A DNA stretch of 64,000 bases, from positions 62,001 to 126,000 of the forward strand of contig NZ_PJJO01000051.1 of the NCBI RefSeq assembly GCF_002929535.1. The letters run 5' to 3'. Under the pieces are notes generated by a model. The model was not told where the DNA came from. It saw only the letters and a program-made list of their open reading frames with translations, and searched no databases. A program made the translations under genes and the position numbers. This document shows positions 19,315-30,026 of the stretch, in pieces (position 1 is the first letter of the stretch; each line of letters opens with the position of its first letter). The DNA is from Cryobacterium sp. Y11. GTDB lineage: Bacteria; Actinomycetota; Actinomycetes; Actinomycetales; Microbacteriaceae.

Positions 19315-19707
19315 TTGACGTCGGAATTTCAGAATGATCGGTGTCCCTGCCTCAGCGGGGACACATATTCCGAATGTTGTGGTCGTTTTCATAGCGGCGC
19401 GGCCGTTGCCTCGACGGCCGAATGGCTCATGCGATCGCGATACAGCGCCTTTGCGATGGGCGACGCACCGTATCTGTTGAGCACCTGGCATCCGCTCGTG
19501 AGGCCGAGAACCCTTCAGATCGACGTGGGTATTTCGTGGCGGCGACTCGATATCGTGCGTACCGAGCGTGGGGGAATGCTTGATAGTGAGGGCACCGTAG
19601 AATTCATTGCGCACTATCGACGCGATCGCGTAACCAGGCAACAACACGAAGTTAGCCACTTTCTGAAACTCGACCGGTGTTGGTATTACGAGGGAGCCCT
19701 GTCGTAG
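19315..19707 (+). CDS. YchJ-family protein with SEC-C motif
   Basis: The 130-residue protein starts with a zinc-binding SEC-C-type motif CPCLSGDTYSECCGRFH (residues 10-26) and continues with WLMRSRYSAFAMGD and YLLSTWH, which define the YchJ (UPF0225) family. The function of the family is not established. The TTG at 19315 is the only start giving the whole motif, but it has no Shine-Dalgarno, so the start is uncertain. It lies 12 nt after lsr2 and may share its transcript. Confidence 0.82.
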   Translation: MTSEFQNDRCPCLSGDTYSECCGRFHSGAAVASTAEWLMRSRYSAFAMGDAPYLLSTWHPLVRPRTLQIDVGISWRRLDIVRTERGGMLDSEGTVEFIAHYRRDRVTRQQHEVSHFLKLDRCWYYEGALS

Positions 19708-19738
19708 AGCTGCGGAGCTTCTACCCAGACACACGGTT

Positions 19739-19744
19739 TAGGTT
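19739..19744 (+). promoter_or_regulatory. -10 box spaced for leaderless TIGR02611 transcript
   Basis: TAGGTT lies 7 nt before ATG 19752 and there is no Shine-Dalgarno. Confidence 0.45.
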
Positions 19745-19751
19745 GAGTTAT

Positions 19752-20093
19752 ATGCCTCCTCAACTGTCCCGTGATACGGCAAGGGGGAGCGACCTCCGAC
19801 ATCAGGTTCGTCTGGCCCTGCACAGGGCCCATACCTGGGTGGAGGGCCATCCGCGCCTGCGCTGGGTCTATCGCCTCGGTGTCGGCCTGCTCGGCACAGT
19901 GATCATCGTGGTTGGCGTGATTCTGATTCCCCTGCCGGGACCGGGCTGGCTCATCGTCTTTCTAGGCCTTGCCGTGCTCGGCACCGAATTTCCCGCCGCT
20001 CATCGGCTGGGCCTGTTTCTTAAGCGCCTGGTCACGCGGGCGTGGGCCTGGTGGCGGGCACGCCGCGACCGTCGGGTAGCCAGCTCGGGGTAG
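19752..20093 (+). CDS. TIGR02611 family small membrane protein
   Basis: The 113-residue protein has two membrane segments (about 46-66 and 68-82) around the conserved LIPLPGPGWLIVFLGLAVLG, the PGPGW core of the TIGR02611 family. The C-terminus is short and basic. No function is known. It precedes the trehalose cluster with a 185-bp gap in which I see only a small inverted repeat (CTCGA-CAT-TCGAG, 20186-20198). Confidence 0.85.
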   Translation: MPPQLSRDTARGSDLRHQVRLALHRAHTWVEGHPRLRWVYRLGVGLLGTVIIVVGVILIPLPGPGWLIVFLGLAVLGTEFPAAHRLGLFLKRLVTRAWAWWRARRDRRVASSG

Positions 20094-20278
20094 GCTCACG
20101 GCAGGCGAGGAGAATGTCGGCGGATGCCTGTGGCGTGTTCCCCCAGTGAGATTCGGTCTACATCGCGTGCACGTTGTCTGTCATTCTCGACATTCGAGCA
20201 CACCGCATCCCATCGTCTGTTTTCTTCACACCGACTGTCATCTGTACACCGTGTCCCTTTTTCACTTCGAGGAGTCTC

Positions 20279-22462
20279 ATGGAAACCTGGCCGGGAAGTG
20301 CCTACCCCCTCGGTGCAACGTTTGACGGGAGCGGTACCAATTTCGCCCTGTTCAGCGAAGCCGCAGGGCGCGTTGAACTCTGTCTCTTTGACGACGACGG
20401 AGTGGAGACCCGCGTCGAGGTGCGCGAATCATCCGCTTATATCTGGCACGCCTATCTGCCGCTGGTGCAACCGGGACAGCGCTACGGCTACCGGGTTTAC
20501 GGCGACTACAACCCCGCCACGGGGAGCCGGCTCAACCCCAGCAAGCTGCTGCTCGATCCGTACGCCAAGGCCACCACCGGGGTCATCGACTGGGATCCTT
20601 CCCTGTTCTCCTACGACTTCGACGACCCCGACTCGCCGAACAACGATGATTCCGCGTCGCACATGATGCTAGGTGTGGTCGTGAACCCGTTCTTTGACTG
20701 GACCGGTGACCGAGCGATGCGCACTCCGTACAGCGAGTCCCTCATCTACGAGGCGCACGTCAAGGGCTTGACCGAGCTGCAAGAGGCGGTGCCCGCGAGC
20801 CAGCGGGGGACCTACGCTGGCCTGGCGCATCCCTCGGTGATCGACCATCTCCAGAAACTGGGTGTGACGGCTATCGAACTGATGCCGGTGCACCAGTTCG
20901 TAAACGACGGCACCTTAATCGAGCAGGGGCTCAACAACTACTGGGGCTACAACACGATCGGTTTCTTCGCGCCGCACAACGCGTATTCGTCGACCGGTGA
21001 CCTCGGGCAGCAGGTGCAGGAGTTCAAGGGAATGGTGCGCAGCCTGCACGCCGCCGGCATTGAGGTGATCCTCGACGTGGTCTACAACCACACCGCTGAG
21101 GGCAACCACATGGGGCCGACCCTGTCGTTCAAGGGCATCGACAACGAGGCCTATTACCGGCTGATGGACGACGATAAGCGCTACTACATGGACTACACCG
21201 GAACCGGCAATACCCTCAACGTACGGCATCCGCACGTTTTGCAACTCATCATGGACTCCCTGCGGTACTGGGTGCTCGAGATGCACGTTGACGGGTTTCG
21301 GTTCGATTTGGCGAGCGCATTGGCGCGTGACCTGTACGAGGTCGACAAGCTATCGACCTTCTTTGAGCTCGTGCAGCAAGACCCCATCGTGTCGCAGGTC
21401 AAGCTCATTGCCGAGCCGTGGGATGTTGGGCCCGGCGGCTACCAGGTAGGCAATTTCCCCTCGCAATGGTCGGAGTGGAACGGAAAATACCGCGATACCG
21501 TGCGCGACTTCTGGCGCGGTGAGCCGTCGACCCTGGGTGAATTCGCCTCCCGCGTGGCTGGTTCCGCCGACCTCTATGAGCACTCAGGGCGGCGGCCCAT
21601 GGCCTCGATTAACTTCGTTACCGCTCACGACGGATTCACCCTCGCCGACCTGGTGTCGTACAACGAGAAGCACAACAACGCCAACGGTGAAGACAACAAC
21701 GATGGTGCATCTCATAACCGCTCGTGGAATTCCGGCGTTGAGGGGCCGACGGACGATCCCCAAATTCGTGGGCTGCGTGCCAGACAGGCCAGAAACTTCA
21801 TCGCGACCCTGCTGCTCTCGCAGGGAGTGCCGATGCTGTTGCATGGCGATGAGCTCGGCCGCACCCAGCACGGCAATAACAACACCTACGCCCAGGACTC
21901 GGAGTTGAGTTGGGTGCACTGGGACGAGGCGGACCTTCCACTGATCGAGTTCACGGCCGCCGTGTCGCGACTGCGCCGGGAACACCCGACCTTTAGGCGC
22001 AGCCGGTTCTTCGATGGTCGCCCAGGCACACGTGTGGCGGGGGAGTCGCTGCCCGATATCGTCTGGCTCAACACCGACGGCGAGCCCATGGCTGCGGAAG
22101 ACTGGGACGAGAACCTGGCTCGAACGGTCGCCAAATTTCTCAACGGAAATGGTATCCGGGAACGCGATGTACGAGGTCAGGAGGTCGTCGACGTCAATTT
22201 TCTGCTTCTGTTCAACGCGGATCCCCAGGATGTCGACTTCGTGCTGCCGCCCGACGAGTACGCCCCGGCCTGGGAAATCGTCGTCGACACGGCCGGGGAA
22301 GGCGCCGATTCCGTCGCTCGACCGGCTGGCGACATCCAAACGGTAGCGGGTCGGTCACTCGTCGTGCTGCGCGCTTATCACGAACCCGACGTGGCTCCGG
22401 ATCACTCCGTTGCGGCCTCGCTCGCCGCCACCGGGCTGATCACGCCGCCGGGCCTCGGCTAA
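20279..22462 (+). CDS. glgX: Glycogen debranching enzyme (isoamylase type)
   Basis: The 727-residue enzyme hydrolyses alpha-1,6 branches of glycogen in the cytoplasm. A CBM48 domain covers about residues 10-105, followed by a GH13 barrel with nucleophile D343 (DGFRFDLA), acid/base E379 (AEPWD) and D451 (TAHDGF). The first ALGL-like barrel motif is [12 protein letters not shown] near 264. GAGGAG lies 4-5 nt before ATG 20279; the longer frame back to 20174 has no family similarity. It is followed 10 nt later by treY, and supplies linear maltodextrins for it. Confidence 0.95.
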   Translation: METWPGSAYPLGATFDGSGTNFALFSEAAGRVELCLFDDDGVETRVEVRESSAYIWHAYLPLVQPGQRYGYRVYGDYNPATGSRLNPSKLLLDPYAKATTGVIDWDPSLFSYDFDDPDSPNNDDSASHMMLGVVVNPFFDWTGDRAMRTPYSESLIYEAHVKGLTELQEAVPASQRGTYAGLAHPSVIDHLQKLGVTAIELMPVHQFVNDGTLIEQGLNNYWGYNTIGFFAPHNAYSSTGDLGQQVQEFKGMVRSLHAAGIEVILDVVYNHTAEGNHMGPTLSFKGIDNEAYYRLMDDDKRYYMDYTGTGNTLNVRHPHVLQLIMDSLRYWVLEMHVDGFRFDLASALARDLYEVDKLSTFFELVQQDPIVSQVKLIAEPWDVGPGGYQVGNFPSQWSEWNGKYRDTVRDFWRGEPSTLGEFASRVAGSADLYEHSGRRPMASINFVTAHDGFTLADLVSYNEKHNNANGEDNNDGASHNRSWNSGVEGPTDDPQIRGLRARQARNFIATLLLSQGVPMLLHGDELGRTQHGNNNTYAQDSELSWVHWDEADLPLIEFTAAVSRLRREHPTFRRSRFFDGRPGTRVAGESLPDIVWLNTDGEPMAAEDWDENLARTVAKFLNGNGIRERDVRGQEVVDVNFLLLFNADPQDVDFVLPPDEYAPAWEIVVDTAGEGADSVARPAGDIQTVAGRSLVVLRAYHEPDVAPDHSVAASLAATGLITPPGLG

Positions 22463-22472
22463 GGCGCGTGCA

Positions 22473-24836
22473 ATGACCGAGCACAGCACGCCGCTCTCCA
22501 CCTACCGGCTCCAGATCACGCCCGGTTTCACCCTCGATGCCGCCGCCGGGGTGATTGACTACCTGGGGACGCTTGGCGCCGATTGGGTGTACCTGTCGCC
22601 GCTCTTGATGGCCGAACAGGGGTCCGATCATGGGTACGACGTTGTTGATCACTCACGAGTTGACCCGGCCCGCGGTGGCCCTGCTGGCTTGGCCAGGCTG
22701 GCCGCGCAGGCACATGAGGCCGCACTGGGCGTGCTCGTTGACATTGTGCCCAACCATATGGGTGTCGCCAGCCCCGCGCAGAATACCTGGTGGTGGGACC
22801 TGCTTCAGAACGGCCGACAGTCGCGTTACGCCGAGGCGTTCGACGTCGACTGGGCATATGGCAACGGCAAGATTCGTATTCCGGTGCTCGGTGACGATGC
22901 GGGGGCCGGCAGCACCGAGCTCGACCGTCTCGAGGTCGTCGACGGCGAGCTGCGCTATGTGTCCATGCGGTATCCGCTGGCCCCCGGAACTGCCGACGAC
23001 GGTGCGACCCCGGTCGTCGTACACGATCGGCAGCACTACGAGCTCATCAACTGGCGCCGGGCGGATTACGACCTGAACTACCGCCGATTCTTCGCCGTGA
23101 ACACCCTGGCGGGCATCCGGGTCGAGGTTCCCTGGGTGTTCGACGAGTCGCATCGTGAGATCGTGCGCTGGGTTCGCGACGGTCTGGTGCAGGGTCTGCG
23201 GGTGGACCACCCCGACGGCCTGGCTGATCCCGGCGGGTACCTTGAGGCGCTGCGCCGCGCCACCGACGGCGCGTACGTGCTCGTGGAGAAGATTCTCGAG
23301 GGACGCGAACGGCTGCCAGCCAGCTGGGCGACCGCCGGCACCACCGGCTACGACGCCCTCGCCGACGTTGACCGGGTGCTCGTTGACCCGGCGGGTCAAG
23401 CGGCCCTCGACGATCTCGAGGCACGACTCCACGGTGATGGCGCTGCCGAGTGGGCCGACCTGGTCTACGGCAATAAACGGCAGGTTGCCGATGGCATCCT
23501 GCGCTCCGAGGTGCTGCGCATTGCCAGGCTGGCATCCGGTGCTGAACCAGCGACCATGCAGACCGCCGATGCACTCGCCGAGCTGCTCGCCTGGTTTCCG
23601 GTCTACCGCTCCTACCTGCCCCTCGGCGCTGGCCGGCTACACGAGGCTGCACGTCGCGCCGCCGAGTATCGCCCCGAACTGTCGGCCGAGGTCGACCGGT
23701 TGCTGCCCCTGCTGGCCGACTCGGGGCATCCGGCCGCCGTGCGGTTTCAGCAGACCTCGGGCATGATCATGGCCAAGGGAGTCGAAGACCGTTCGTACTA
23801 CCAGTTCAGCCGACTCACCTCGCTCAACGAGGTGGGCGCTGACCCCGACGAGTTCGCCGTCTCGGTTGCCGAGTTTCATGACCGCCAGAGCGTGCGTCAG
23901 GCCGGGTTTCCGCACTCGATGACGACCCTGTCAACGCATGACACGAAACGCGGCGAAGACGTGCGCGCGCGCATCTCGGTTCTCGCCGAGGTTCCCGCCG
24001 AGTGGGAGCGGGCGCTTGCGCAGCTGCGGGCGCTGCATCCGCTCGGCGACGGCCCTTTCGAAAACCTGCTCTGGCAGGCGATCGTTGGCGCCTGGCCGGC
24101 TAGCAGGGAGCGGCTCGCGGACTACGCGCGGAAGGCCGCTCGCGAGGCCGGCACGTCGACCACCTGGACCGAACCGAACGACGGGTTTGAAGCGGCCCTC
24201 GGCGACCTCGTCACGGCGGCTTTCGACGATGCGGCCACTTGCAACCTATTGAGCGATCTGCACGATCGGCTACGGCAGCCAGGCTGGAGCAATTCGCTCA
24301 CGCAGAAACTGCTGCAAGTGACCATGCCCGGAGTTCCCGACGTGTATCAGGGCAGCGAACTGTGGCAAACCTCGCTCGTCGACCCAGACAACCGCCGCCC
24401 GGTCGACTATGCGGTGCGCCGCGAGCTGCTGACGCGCATTGATAGCGGATGGCTCCCTCCGGTCGACGAGACCGGCGCGGCCAAGCTGCTGGTCACCGCG
24501 CACGCCCTCCGGCTGCGCCGCGACCGGCCAGACCTGTTTGGCCGGTACCTGGTGGTGCCAGCTCTGGGAACGGCCGCCGACCACGTCGTCGCCTTCGATC
24601 GTGGAGGAGCGATCACCGTGGCCACGCGACTGCCGATCGGGTTGCACGAGGCCGGTGGCTGGGGCGATACGACACTAGTCGTGGCTGGCCGCACGTTCGT
24701 GGACGTACTGACCCGGCAGCGTTTCGACGGTCCGAGCCTGCGCCTCGCCGACGTGTTGGCCCGCTACCCGGTTGCGCTGCTGGTCGCCGTCGACGACAGT
24801 AACCGCGTTCCCACTCCGACAGGACGACACGCATGA
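22473..24836 (+). CDS. treY: Maltooligosyltrehalose synthase
   Basis: The 787-residue GH13_26 enzyme converts the reducing end of maltodextrins to an alpha-1,1 (trehalose) linkage. Diagnostic elements are [15 protein letters not shown] at the N-terminus, VPNHMGV near 93, nucleophile D245 in [12 protein letters not shown], acid/base E272 in VEKILEG, D490 in [15 protein letters not shown], and the C-terminal [13 protein letters not shown]. Length is normal. It overlaps treZ by ATGA. Confidence 0.97.
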   Translation: MTEHSTPLSTYRLQITPGFTLDAAAGVIDYLGTLGADWVYLSPLLMAEQGSDHGYDVVDHSRVDPARGGPAGLARLAAQAHEAALGVLVDIVPNHMGVASPAQNTWWWDLLQNGRQSRYAEAFDVDWAYGNGKIRIPVLGDDAGAGSTELDRLEVVDGELRYVSMRYPLAPGTADDGATPVVVHDRQHYELINWRRADYDLNYRRFFAVNTLAGIRVEVPWVFDESHREIVRWVRDGLVQGLRVDHPDGLADPGGYLEALRRATDGAYVLVEKILEGRERLPASWATAGTTGYDALADVDRVLVDPAGQAALDDLEARLHGDGAAEWADLVYGNKRQVADGILRSEVLRIARLASGAEPATMQTADALAELLAWFPVYRSYLPLGAGRLHEAARRAAEYRPELSAEVDRLLPLLADSGHPAAVRFQQTSGMIMAKGVEDRSYYQFSRLTSLNEVGADPDEFAVSVAEFHDRQSVRQAGFPHSMTTLSTHDTKRGEDVRARISVLAEVPAEWERALAQLRALHPLGDGPFENLLWQAIVGAWPASRERLADYARKAAREAGTSTTWTEPNDGFEAALGDLVTAAFDDAATCNLLSDLHDRLRQPGWSNSLTQKLLQVTMPGVPDVYQGSELWQTSLVDPDNRRPVDYAVRRELLTRIDSGWLPPVDETGAAKLLVTAHALRLRRDRPDLFGRYLVVPALGTAADHVVAFDRGGAITVATRLPIGLHEAGGWGDTTLVVAGRTFVDVLTRQRFDGPSLRLADVLARYPVALLVAVDDSNRVPTPTGRHA

Positions 24837-26581
24837 ACGAGCAAAGCTTTGAGGTCTGGGCACCCGACGCGCAGGCCGTTCAGCTGGCGCTCGGCAGCCG
24901 ACGGCTGGAACTCGCCAAGAGAGACGATGGCTGGTGGGAACTGACCCACAAATCTTTCGCCGCAGTCGACGTCGATTACGGCTATGTGATCGACGGACGC
25001 GGGCCGTTTCCAGACCCCCGGTCGCGGCGCCAACCTGCCGGGGTGCACGCTCTCTCGCGCACCTTTGACGCCACCGCCCACGTCTGGGCGGACTCCGAGT
25101 GGACCGGCAGGCAGCTCGCCGGCGCCATCATCTATGAACTCCACGTCGGAACTTTCACGCCGGAGGGCACCCTGGAGGCCGCAGCGCGCCGGCTCGACCA
25201 CCTCGTATCAATCGGCGTCGACTTTGTGGAGCTGCTGCCGGTGAACGCCTTTAACGGTACGCACAATTGGGGGTACGACGGTGTGCTCTGGTTTGCCGTG
25301 CACGAGAGCTACGGCGGTCCGGCCGCCTATCAGGCCTTCGTCGACGCCTGTCACCAGCGCGGCATTGGCGTTATTCAGGACGTTGTCTACAACCACCTGG
25401 GACCGAGCGGCAACTACCTGCCGCAGTTTGGCCCCTACCTGAGCGAATCCGCCGGCAACACCTGGGGCGCATCGCTCAACCTCGACGGGCCGCATTCCGA
25501 CCCGGTGCGCCGGTATATTCTCGACAACGCTCTGATGTGGCTGGGCGACTATCACGTCGACGGCCTGCGGCTCGACGCGGTGCACGCCCTGCACGATTCA
25601 AGCGCCACCCACCTGCTCGAGCAATTGAGCGTGCAGGTCGCGGCGCTGAGCGCCGAGATTCGACGGCCGCTGACCCTGATCGCCGAGTCTGACCTAAACG
25701 ATCCCCGCCTCGTGACCCCGCGCGATGCCAACGGCTACGGCCTCGACGCGCAGTGGAGCGACGACTTTCATCACGCCGTACACGTGGCCCTCACCGGCGA
25801 AACCTCGGGGTACTACGCCGATTTCGAACCGCTCGGCGCCCTCGCCAAGGTACTCACGCACGGGTTCTTCCATGACGGAACATATTCGAGCTTTCGGGCG
25901 CGCACTCACGGCCGCCGAATCGACCGCGAGCGGATGCCAACCTGGCGCCTGGTTGTCGCCTCCCAGAACCACGACCAGATCGGCAACCGCGCCATCGGTG
26001 ACCGGCTGAGCGCGCAGCTCGACACCGGTCAGTTGGCGATTGCCGCAGCGCTGACCCTGCTCGGTCCGTACACGCCGATGCTGTTCATGGGGGAGGAATG
26101 GGGTGCGACAACGCCCTGGCAGTTCTTCACTTCGCATCCCGAACGGGAACTGGGCGTGGCAACGGCCCGCGGTCGCATCAATGAATTTGCCCGCATGGGC
26201 TGGAACCCGGCAGTGGTGCCCGACCCGCAAGACGTGCTGACCTTCGAACGATCCAAGCTCAATTGGAACGAAGCCAACAAGCCAGAGCCCGCGCGTCTGC
26301 TTGGTTTCTATCGCGAACTCGCAGCCCTCCGTCGGTCACACCCGGACTTCACCGACCCCAGATTCGATCAGATCACCGTGGCGTTTGACGCAGGGGAGGG
26401 CTGGCTGCAACTGCACCGCGGGCGCTCGAAAATCCTCATCAATCTCGGCGCCAACTCGGCCAGCATTCCGGCTGGCGGCGGCGAGGTCGTGCTGTCCTTC
26501 GCGGGTGTTGGCGATGCGGTGCAGGGCCGATCGCCCCACGCCCTGCAGCTGGCGCCGCACTCCGTGGTCGTGCTGGCTTGA
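24833..26581 (+). CDS. treZ: Maltooligosyltrehalose trehalohydrolase
   Basis: The 582-residue enzyme releases trehalose from maltooligosyltrehalose. An N-terminal CBM48-like domain (about 1-85) precedes a GH13_10 barrel with [13 protein letters not shown] near 184, nucleophile D248 (GLRLDAVHA), acid/base E285 (LIAESDLND) and D381 ([10 protein letters not shown]). [13 protein letters not shown] near 417 is typical of TreZ. With glgX and treY it forms the TreY-TreZ route from glycogen to trehalose, a compatible solute. Confidence 0.97.
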   Translation: MNEQSFEVWAPDAQAVQLALGSRRLELAKRDDGWWELTHKSFAAVDVDYGYVIDGRGPFPDPRSRRQPAGVHALSRTFDATAHVWADSEWTGRQLAGAIIYELHVGTFTPEGTLEAAARRLDHLVSIGVDFVELLPVNAFNGTHNWGYDGVLWFAVHESYGGPAAYQAFVDACHQRGIGVIQDVVYNHLGPSGNYLPQFGPYLSESAGNTWGASLNLDGPHSDPVRRYILDNALMWLGDYHVDGLRLDAVHALHDSSATHLLEQLSVQVAALSAEIRRPLTLIAESDLNDPRLVTPRDANGYGLDAQWSDDFHHAVHVALTGETSGYYADFEPLGALAKVLTHGFFHDGTYSSFRARTHGRRIDRERMPTWRLVVASQNHDQIGNRAIGDRLSAQLDTGQLAIAAALTLLGPYTPMLFMGEEWGATTPWQFFTSHPERELGVATARGRINEFARMGWNPAVVPDPQDVLTFERSKLNWNEANKPEPARLLGFYRELAALRRSHPDFTDPRFDQITVAFDAGEGWLQLHRGRSKILINLGANSASIPAGGGEVVLSFAGVGDAVQGRSPHALQLAPHSVVVLA

Positions 26582-26661
26582 GCTGTTCCACCGATGCAGC
26601 TGGTCTGGCAAGATGGGGCTCTGCTGACTCCAATCGCAGCACACTCGATGAGGGACCACGC

Positions 26662-27207
26662 ATGGGATCGTTTCTGGCGCCGATAACGGCCGCCGCGCTC
26701 GAGCGGCTATTGACGCTACACACGGATGCCGGCGGCTCGCCCTTGGACCGGCTGCGCGCCATCCGCTCGCTACAGACCGCCCTCGATCACGATCCGGCCA
26801 CGCTGGAAGCCGTTCGCGGCGCTCTCGCCGCCGAAACGTCGTGGGAACAGATTGCCGATGCGACCGGGCTGAAAGCGCCGGCAGCAAAATGGCGGTGGGG
26901 CGGCACCGACGACGAGATCAGCGCCCGACTCGAAGCTGGCCGTAAACGATCGGCACGGCCGAGCAGTGTGCCCACCGACCTCCCCGGTTTGTCCGTCGCC
27001 GAGGCGGCAACCGAGCGCGGCGTGAGCGCCCAGGCCATCTACCTGCAGGTGCGGCGCGGCACCCTGGTCAGTCGCACGGTGACCTTGCCCGACGGACGAA
27101 GCTATAAGCGTGTCTTTCCGGCCGGAACGACCGACGCTGATTCCACCCCGACCTCACCCCCGACCTCAACGGAGACGTCCCACAATGCCAACGACCCTCA
27201 CGATTGA
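26662..27207 (+). CDS. Helix-turn-helix-like protein, function unknown
   Basis: I do not recognise a named family. The 181-residue protein has two segments that look like helix-turn-helix units: SWEQIADATGLKAPAAKWRW near 55-75 and LSVAEAATERGVSAQAIYLQ near 112-131, the second followed by a basic stretch with LPDGRSYKRVF. The tail is T/S/P-rich. GAGGGA precedes ATG 26662 by about 8 nt. It lies 80 bp after treZ and overlaps the next gene by 23 bases, so it may act as a regulator of this operon; that is inference. Confidence 0.6.
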   Translation: MGSFLAPITAAALERLLTLHTDAGGSPLDRLRAIRSLQTALDHDPATLEAVRGALAAETSWEQIADATGLKAPAAKWRWGGTDDEISARLEAGRKRSARPSSVPTDLPGLSVAEAATERGVSAQAIYLQVRRGTLVSRTVTLPDGRSYKRVFPAGTTDADSTPTSPPTSTETSHNANDPHD

Positions 27208-27922
27208 ACGCCGCGCCGACCGAGTGCACGTCCAGCTCGACCGGCCCGACGTGCGCAACGCCATCGACCAGACCATGATCGATGAGCTGCACGCGATTTG
27301 CGCCGAGCTTGAGCTGCAGCCGCGCATCCTGATTATCAGCGGAGCCAACGGTGTCTTCGCCTCGGGCGCCGACATCGCCCAGCTGCGCGAACGCCGCCGC
27401 GATGATGCACTGCTCGGCATCAATTCTGCACTGTTCTCGCGTATCGCGAAGTTGCCGATGCCCGTGATCGCCGCGATCGACGGCTGGGCGCTCGGCGGTG
27501 GAGCCGAATTGGCCTATGCGGCGGACTTCCGCATCGCCTCCACGAGTGCCCGGCTCGGCAATCCAGAGACGGCACTGGGCATTCTGCCCGCCGCCGGCGC
27601 GCTGTGGCGGCTCGCCGAGCTCGTCGGCGAGCCGGTGGCCAAGGAGATCATCTTGGCCGGACGCATCCTCAGCGCCACCGAATGCCTCGCCGTGCACCTG
27701 GTCACCGAGGTGCATGACCCCGACGACCTGCTCGCCGCCGCGCACGCCTTGGCCGACCGCATCGCCGCGCAGGACCCGCTGGCGACCCGTCTGGCCAAGG
27801 AGGTTTTTCATGCTCCCCGCGCTGCGCATCCGCTCGTCGATAACGTGGCCCAGTCGATCCTGTTCGAGTCTGAGGCTAAGTTCACCAGAATGGATGCCTT
27901 TCTCGCCCGTCGCAAGCGCTAG
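27185..27922 (+). CDS. Enoyl-CoA hydratase/isomerase family protein
   Basis: The 245-residue crotonase-fold protein has the first oxyanion-hole segment (NGVFASGADIAQLRE, about 57-71), the second (AIDGWALGGGAELAYAADF, about 98-116) and a glutamate at the hydratase position in GNPETALGILP near 128. These support a CoA-thioester hydratase; the exact substrate cannot be read. It starts within the HTH-like gene and ends the plus-strand run. Confidence 0.85.
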   Translation: MPTTLTIERRADRVHVQLDRPDVRNAIDQTMIDELHAICAELELQPRILIISGANGVFASGADIAQLRERRRDDALLGINSALFSRIAKLPMPVIAAIDGWALGGGAELAYAADFRIASTSARLGNPETALGILPAAGALWRLAELVGEPVAKEIILAGRILSATECLAVHLVTEVHDPDDLLAAAHALADRIAAQDPLATRLAKEVFHAPRAAHPLVDNVAQSILFESEAKFTRMDAFLARRKR

Positions 27923-28034
27923 CGCTTGATAAGTTTCAACGTTCGTCCCGGGTTTACGTTCACTCTGTGGCGTTGAAAAGAAAGCTCGTCCAGCCCCGTT
28001 GACGCGCTCTGCCGTCAGGCAACGAGCCCGGTCT

Positions 28035-28256
28035 CGGGTCGTCCCCGCGCTGTTGGTCGAGCTTGCCCCGACCGCCATCCCGTGACGCGTCGTGGTCTGC
28101 CGTGCCAGCCCGCGGGGTGCCGGGTGGCGAACGTCTAGTTTCGGTAGTCGTCGTTACGGTGACCGGGTTGCGGGTCGTCCCCCTGCCGTTGGTCGAGCTC
28201 GTCGAGACCGCCATCCCGTGATGCGCCTGGGTCTGCCGTGCCAGCCCCGGGGGTAG
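28035..28256. repeat. Two diverged direct copies of an ~86-bp unit
   Basis: Copies at about 28035-28120 and 28171-28256 share CGGGTCGTCCCC, TTGGTCGAGCT, GACCGCCATCCCGTGA and TCTGCCGTGCCAGCCC in the same order, 136 bp apart. Each contains a GGTCGAG...GACC imperfect palindrome. Read on the minus strand they give similar peptides (GTADPGASRDGG and GTADHDASRDGG) but in different frames. The flanks 27923-28034 show nothing else. Confidence 0.75.
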
Positions 28257-29629
28257 TTGACGTCGGCTGGTTGAGTGCGAGTGGTGCCTGCATGAGCGGG
28301 TTCTTGCTGGGCAGGGCGATGAGAGTTTGTGCGGAGTCGATCTCGATCGGCGGTTGTAGCCGTTACTCTCCGTCTTGGAGAAGGATTTTCCAGTGTCGGT
28401 TGTGGAGCAGCATGTGGTGGTGGCTACAGAGTAGTATGGCGTGGTCGATGTTGGAAAGTCCCTGGTCAGACTAGCTGTCGATGTGGTGTGATTCTGTCCA
28501 CGCTGGTGGTTGTTCACAGCCCGGCCAGCAGCATCCGCCGTCGCGGGCGGCGAGGGCGCGGCGTTGTTCGCGGTTGAAGAGTCGTTGGTCTCGTCCGACG
28601 TTGAGGGGTTGCCCGGTATGGGAGAAGAGGATGCCGAGGTAGCCGGTGTCGCAGAGGTGCCGGTCGATTGATTGCGCTGATATTGGTGCGGGGTTGCCTT
28701 CGATGTAGCCGAAAACGGGGTGGGTGATTGAGGGTTCTTGGCTGGGTGTAGTCGGAGTGCTCAGCCGAGGTTCTCTCATCCGGCTTGCTTCGCCGCCCGT
28801 TGCGCCGCCCGTTGCGCTGCCCGCCCGTGTGTCAGTCGGCGTCTCATCGGTGTTCTGGGCGACGGTGCGCGGGTCGTCCTTGACGCTTTGCGCCCACTTC
28901 GTGCGTTCTGGGTCAACGAATCGCACGCCGCCGCGTCTCGGACTGGTGAGTGCGTCGTAGGTTGCGATCCACATTTCGCCTTGTTCGGGTGCCATCACGG
29001 CGTGCATGATCGGTGCCTGCCACGGCACCACGACTGCCAGCGGCGCCACCGGGGCGCTCGGCAGCACCGGGGCGACGGGCACGGCGGGGCCCGGTATGGC
29101 GGCTGGCAGTGGCAGATTGGGGTGCAATCGGGTCCACGCTGCCGCTCGCTCCGCCTCACGGGCGGCCCAGCGGGCAGCTTCTCGCTCCGCATCTCGCGCG
29201 GCTTCCGCTATCGCCTCGGCTGCGGCGTCGACGGCGGTCTGCGTGGCCCGCTCCGCTTCGCGGTCAGCTTCGGCGACGCGACGCGACGCGACGCTCCGCG
29301 GATTCAGTTTCATTCATCAGCACCCCGACAGCGAGCAGCCGCCCGGCCTCAACCCGGCTGAGACCGGTGGCCTGCTGCACCATCAAAGTCGGGTTGCCAA
29401 ACCCGTGCCGCGCCGCCAGGCCCGATTGGCCGAGCTTCGGTCGAGACCGCTTTGCAATCGTGCCCGCCAGCAGCGCCGCCACGGTGTTGCTCAGGCGCAG
29501 CAGATCTGCGATCGGACCACGAGCGGCGAGAACCTGCGCATCACTCAGGCTGTTGAACTCGGCATTGGATCCACCGAGCGCGGCAACAGCGGCCGCCGCC
29601 CGGGTGAGTTCCAACGCCAGGTTGTCCAT
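28139..29629 (-). pseudogene. Decayed DUF222/HNH endonuclease-like gene
   Basis: The 5' part (29629 down to 29264) encodes a DUF222 N-terminus with LSRVEAGRLLAVG. A frameshift at a GCGAC repeat moves the frame to the segment read from 29313, which carries the DUF222 core TSPRRGGVRFVDPE and the HNH region QRRALAARDGGCCWPGCEQP. The family pattern HHIDxW is broken by TAG at 28471-28473 in the tryptophan position. The frame continues with the expected LLCSHHHMLLHNRHW, then TAA at 28363-28365, and ends at TAG near 28139. The family often occurs in many copies in actinobacteria; a role as a nuclease is presumed by homology only. The gene cannot make the full HNH fold in this state. Confidence 0.85.
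29273..29292. repeat. Four tandem GCGAC units at the frameshift
   Basis: The unit GCGAC occurs four times head to tail and a partial unit (GC) follows. The two halves of the DUF222/HNH gene are out of frame by one base across this tract (316 nt between the codon positions compared); adding one unit, or removing two, restores the frame. Confidence 0.9.
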
Positions 29630-30026
29630 ATTTCAACCCAACACCCGACCACCGACATTCCCGAGGAAAAATCACGCATACAAGCACTAAATCACCGAAA
29701 ACCAGCAAAGAATACTCAAAGAAATGTTTTGAGGGCAGTTGAACCGCGGGTGTTGACCGCGCTGGACACTCCCGCACCGGCGTTTAGCACCACAAGCGCG
29801 ATCGCCCAAGTCGCTAACGGTACTGACTCACTGACACCGTCGGCACTGGCCTGCCTATGGCGAATTCAGGCACTCCGGGCGAAAGCGGGCGGGGCGCCGC
29901 ACTGGTCCGGCCACACCTATCTGAAATCGACTCGTCTTGCTGAATTCGCCACGGGGCCGGTGAGTGATTGAATGGGAGGAGTGCGCTGGCGGGCTTCGTG
30001 CCTACCGCCTGTGATCGGGGGAACGG
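29630..30026. other. 397-bp region without a supported gene
   Basis: The first 100 bp are AT-richer and may hold the promoter of the decayed HNH gene. An 11-bp inverted repeat (GGCGAATTCAG, 29859-29869; CTGAATTCGCC, 29940-29950) lies near the end. An open frame on the plus strand across it shows no family similarity. Confidence 0.5.

Noticed and set aside
28471..28473. TAG in the HNH motif as a pyrrolysine codon or programmed readthrough
   Set aside because: A second in-frame stop and an upstream frameshift point to ordinary decay, and actinobacteria are not known to use TAG this way here.
27960..28517. 185-codon minus-strand open frame downstream of the HNH pseudogene
   Set aside because: Its peptide is low complexity and reads through the duplicated repeat in one frame and the HNH tail in another; it is better explained as decay of the HNH gene.
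29006..29971. 321-codon plus-strand open frame opposite the HNH pseudogene
   Set aside because: The composition (A, S, R runs) is the antisense image of an alanine- and arginine-rich gene, and no family pattern is seen.
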